From assembly GCA_023251555.1 (NCBI GenBank), contig JAHEYN010000023.1, forward strand, positions 1 through 41,848: DNA of 41,848 bases. The letters run 5' to 3'. Each line of letters begins with the position of its first letter. Position 1 is the stretch's first letter. A program made the translations under genes and the position numbers. The DNA is from Bacteroidota bacterium (GTDB lineage Bacteria > Bacteroidota > Bacteroidia > AKYH767-A > JAHEYN01). This document shows, piece after piece, positions 41,502 to 41,848 of this stretch. The notes beneath the pieces were generated by a model. It saw only the letters and a program-made list of their open reading frames with translations, did not search any database and had not been told where the DNA came from.

Positions 41502-41848
41502 TACGAACCCTCCGGGTTCATATGGTTTTAATAAATCGCGAACCATGTGGGGTCCTCACAAGAGGAGCTTCACCGCACCCCAATTACCGATGAATGGTGT
41601 ATGTCGAGGAATTCAGATGCCGGAGGCATCTCCCGTTTATTGCCCAAAAGATCCAGAAAAAATATACGAACCCTCCGGGTTCATATGGTTTTAATATATC
41701 GCGAACCATGTGGGTTTCTCACAAGAAGAGCTTCACCGCACCCCAATTACCGATGAATGGTGTATGTCGAGGAATTCAGATGCCGGAGGCATCTCCCGTT
41801 TATTGCCCAAAAGATCCAGAAAAAATATACGAACCCTCCGGGTTCATA
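41502..41848. repeat. 163-bp tandem palindrome array, continues past the window
   Basis: Two full units (41502-41664 and 41665-41827) differ at about 4 positions, and a third begins at 41828 and runs off the window. Each unit starts with the hairpin GAACCC-TCC-GGGTTC (41505-41519 in unit 1), then ATGGTT/AACCAT arms (41522-41527, 41541-41546), and later GATGCC-GGA-GGCATC (41616-41630). The open frame crossing it is an effect of the repetition and is not protein-like. With the transposase it resembles a BIME-like RAYT target array. The rest of 41366-41501 contains only the 20-bp palindrome and AT-rich DNA. Confidence 0.85.

Noticed and set aside
41547-41756. Open frame of 69 codons across the terminal repeats
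   Set aside because: Its translation simply repeats the 163-bp unit and no homology-like pattern is visible.
41502-41848. CRISPR array
   Set aside because: The whole 163-bp unit repeats with almost no variation, there are no unique spacers, and no cas genes are present.

Overview
The window looks like a chromosomal segment of an uncultured or environmental member of the Bacteroidota. Several independent signs agree: a short primary sigma factor without region 1.1, exact TAnnTTTG (-7) promoter boxes in front of several genes, a tmRNA whose tag reads GESNFALAA (close to the Bacteroides tag type), short adenylate kinase, a long GAPDH with an N-terminal extension, a type IX secretion plug protein (DUF5103), GIN-domain and TlpA/DUF4369-type lipoproteins, and almost no Shine-Dalgarno sequences. 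Start codons therefore had to be chosen mostly by family alignment, gene overlap and promoter position.

Layout. 1-6.2 kb (minus strand): a housekeeping run rpoD, gap, hpt, adk, obg, PAP2 phosphatase, crcB and a PafA-type phosphatase cut by the window edge, mostly with overlaps or gaps under 60 bp. 6.3-7.7 kb: DegP-type protease, minus. 7.9-15.2 kb (plus): a membrane-anchored protein with a sigma-70 region 2-like N-terminus, dapF, an unknown protein, a GNAT acetyltransferase, a heptaheme cytochrome with TPRs, ffh and folD. 15.2-17.4 kb (minus): a DUF6580 membrane protein and a more AT-rich cassette (VOC protein, AHSA1/SRPBCC, TfoX-N, small membrane protein). 17.4-18.45 kb: a hairpin-rich stretch with a broken GIY-YIG gene and the tmRNA gene ssrA. 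18.5-33.7 kb: alanine/saccharopine dehydrogenase-like enzyme, mazG, PagL-like lipid A deacylase, GIN lipoprotein, apbE, T9SS plug, apaG, a family 5 solute-binding lipoprotein, lpxH, M1 peptidase, TlpA-like thioredoxin and gatB. 33.9-39.1 kb (plus): a molybdenum hydroxylase pair resembling 4-hydroxybenzoyl-CoA reductase, a hemerythrin protein, a YhbP-like flavin-barrel protein and a secreted heavy-metal-binding protein. 39.1-40.7 kb (minus): a CoA-binding protein and an MFS transporter. 40.8 kb to the end: tRNA-Arg(ACG), an IS200-like single-copy (RAYT-type) transposase and a 163-bp tandem array of small palindromes that runs off the window.

How parts fit together. Envelope biology is a recurring theme (lpxH and PagL-like for lipid A, DegP, T9SS plug, several lipoproteins). 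The metabolically most distinctive unit is the molybdenum hydroxylase: its FAD subunit has the C-X15-C-X7-C-X8-C insert that binds the extra [4Fe-4S] cluster in 4-hydroxybenzoyl-CoA reductase, and a hemerythrin gene follows 9 bp later. The best candidates for something not well described are the sigma-region-2/transmembrane protein facing degP, and the RAYT transposase with its palindrome array, together with palindromic repeats scattered elsewhere in the window.
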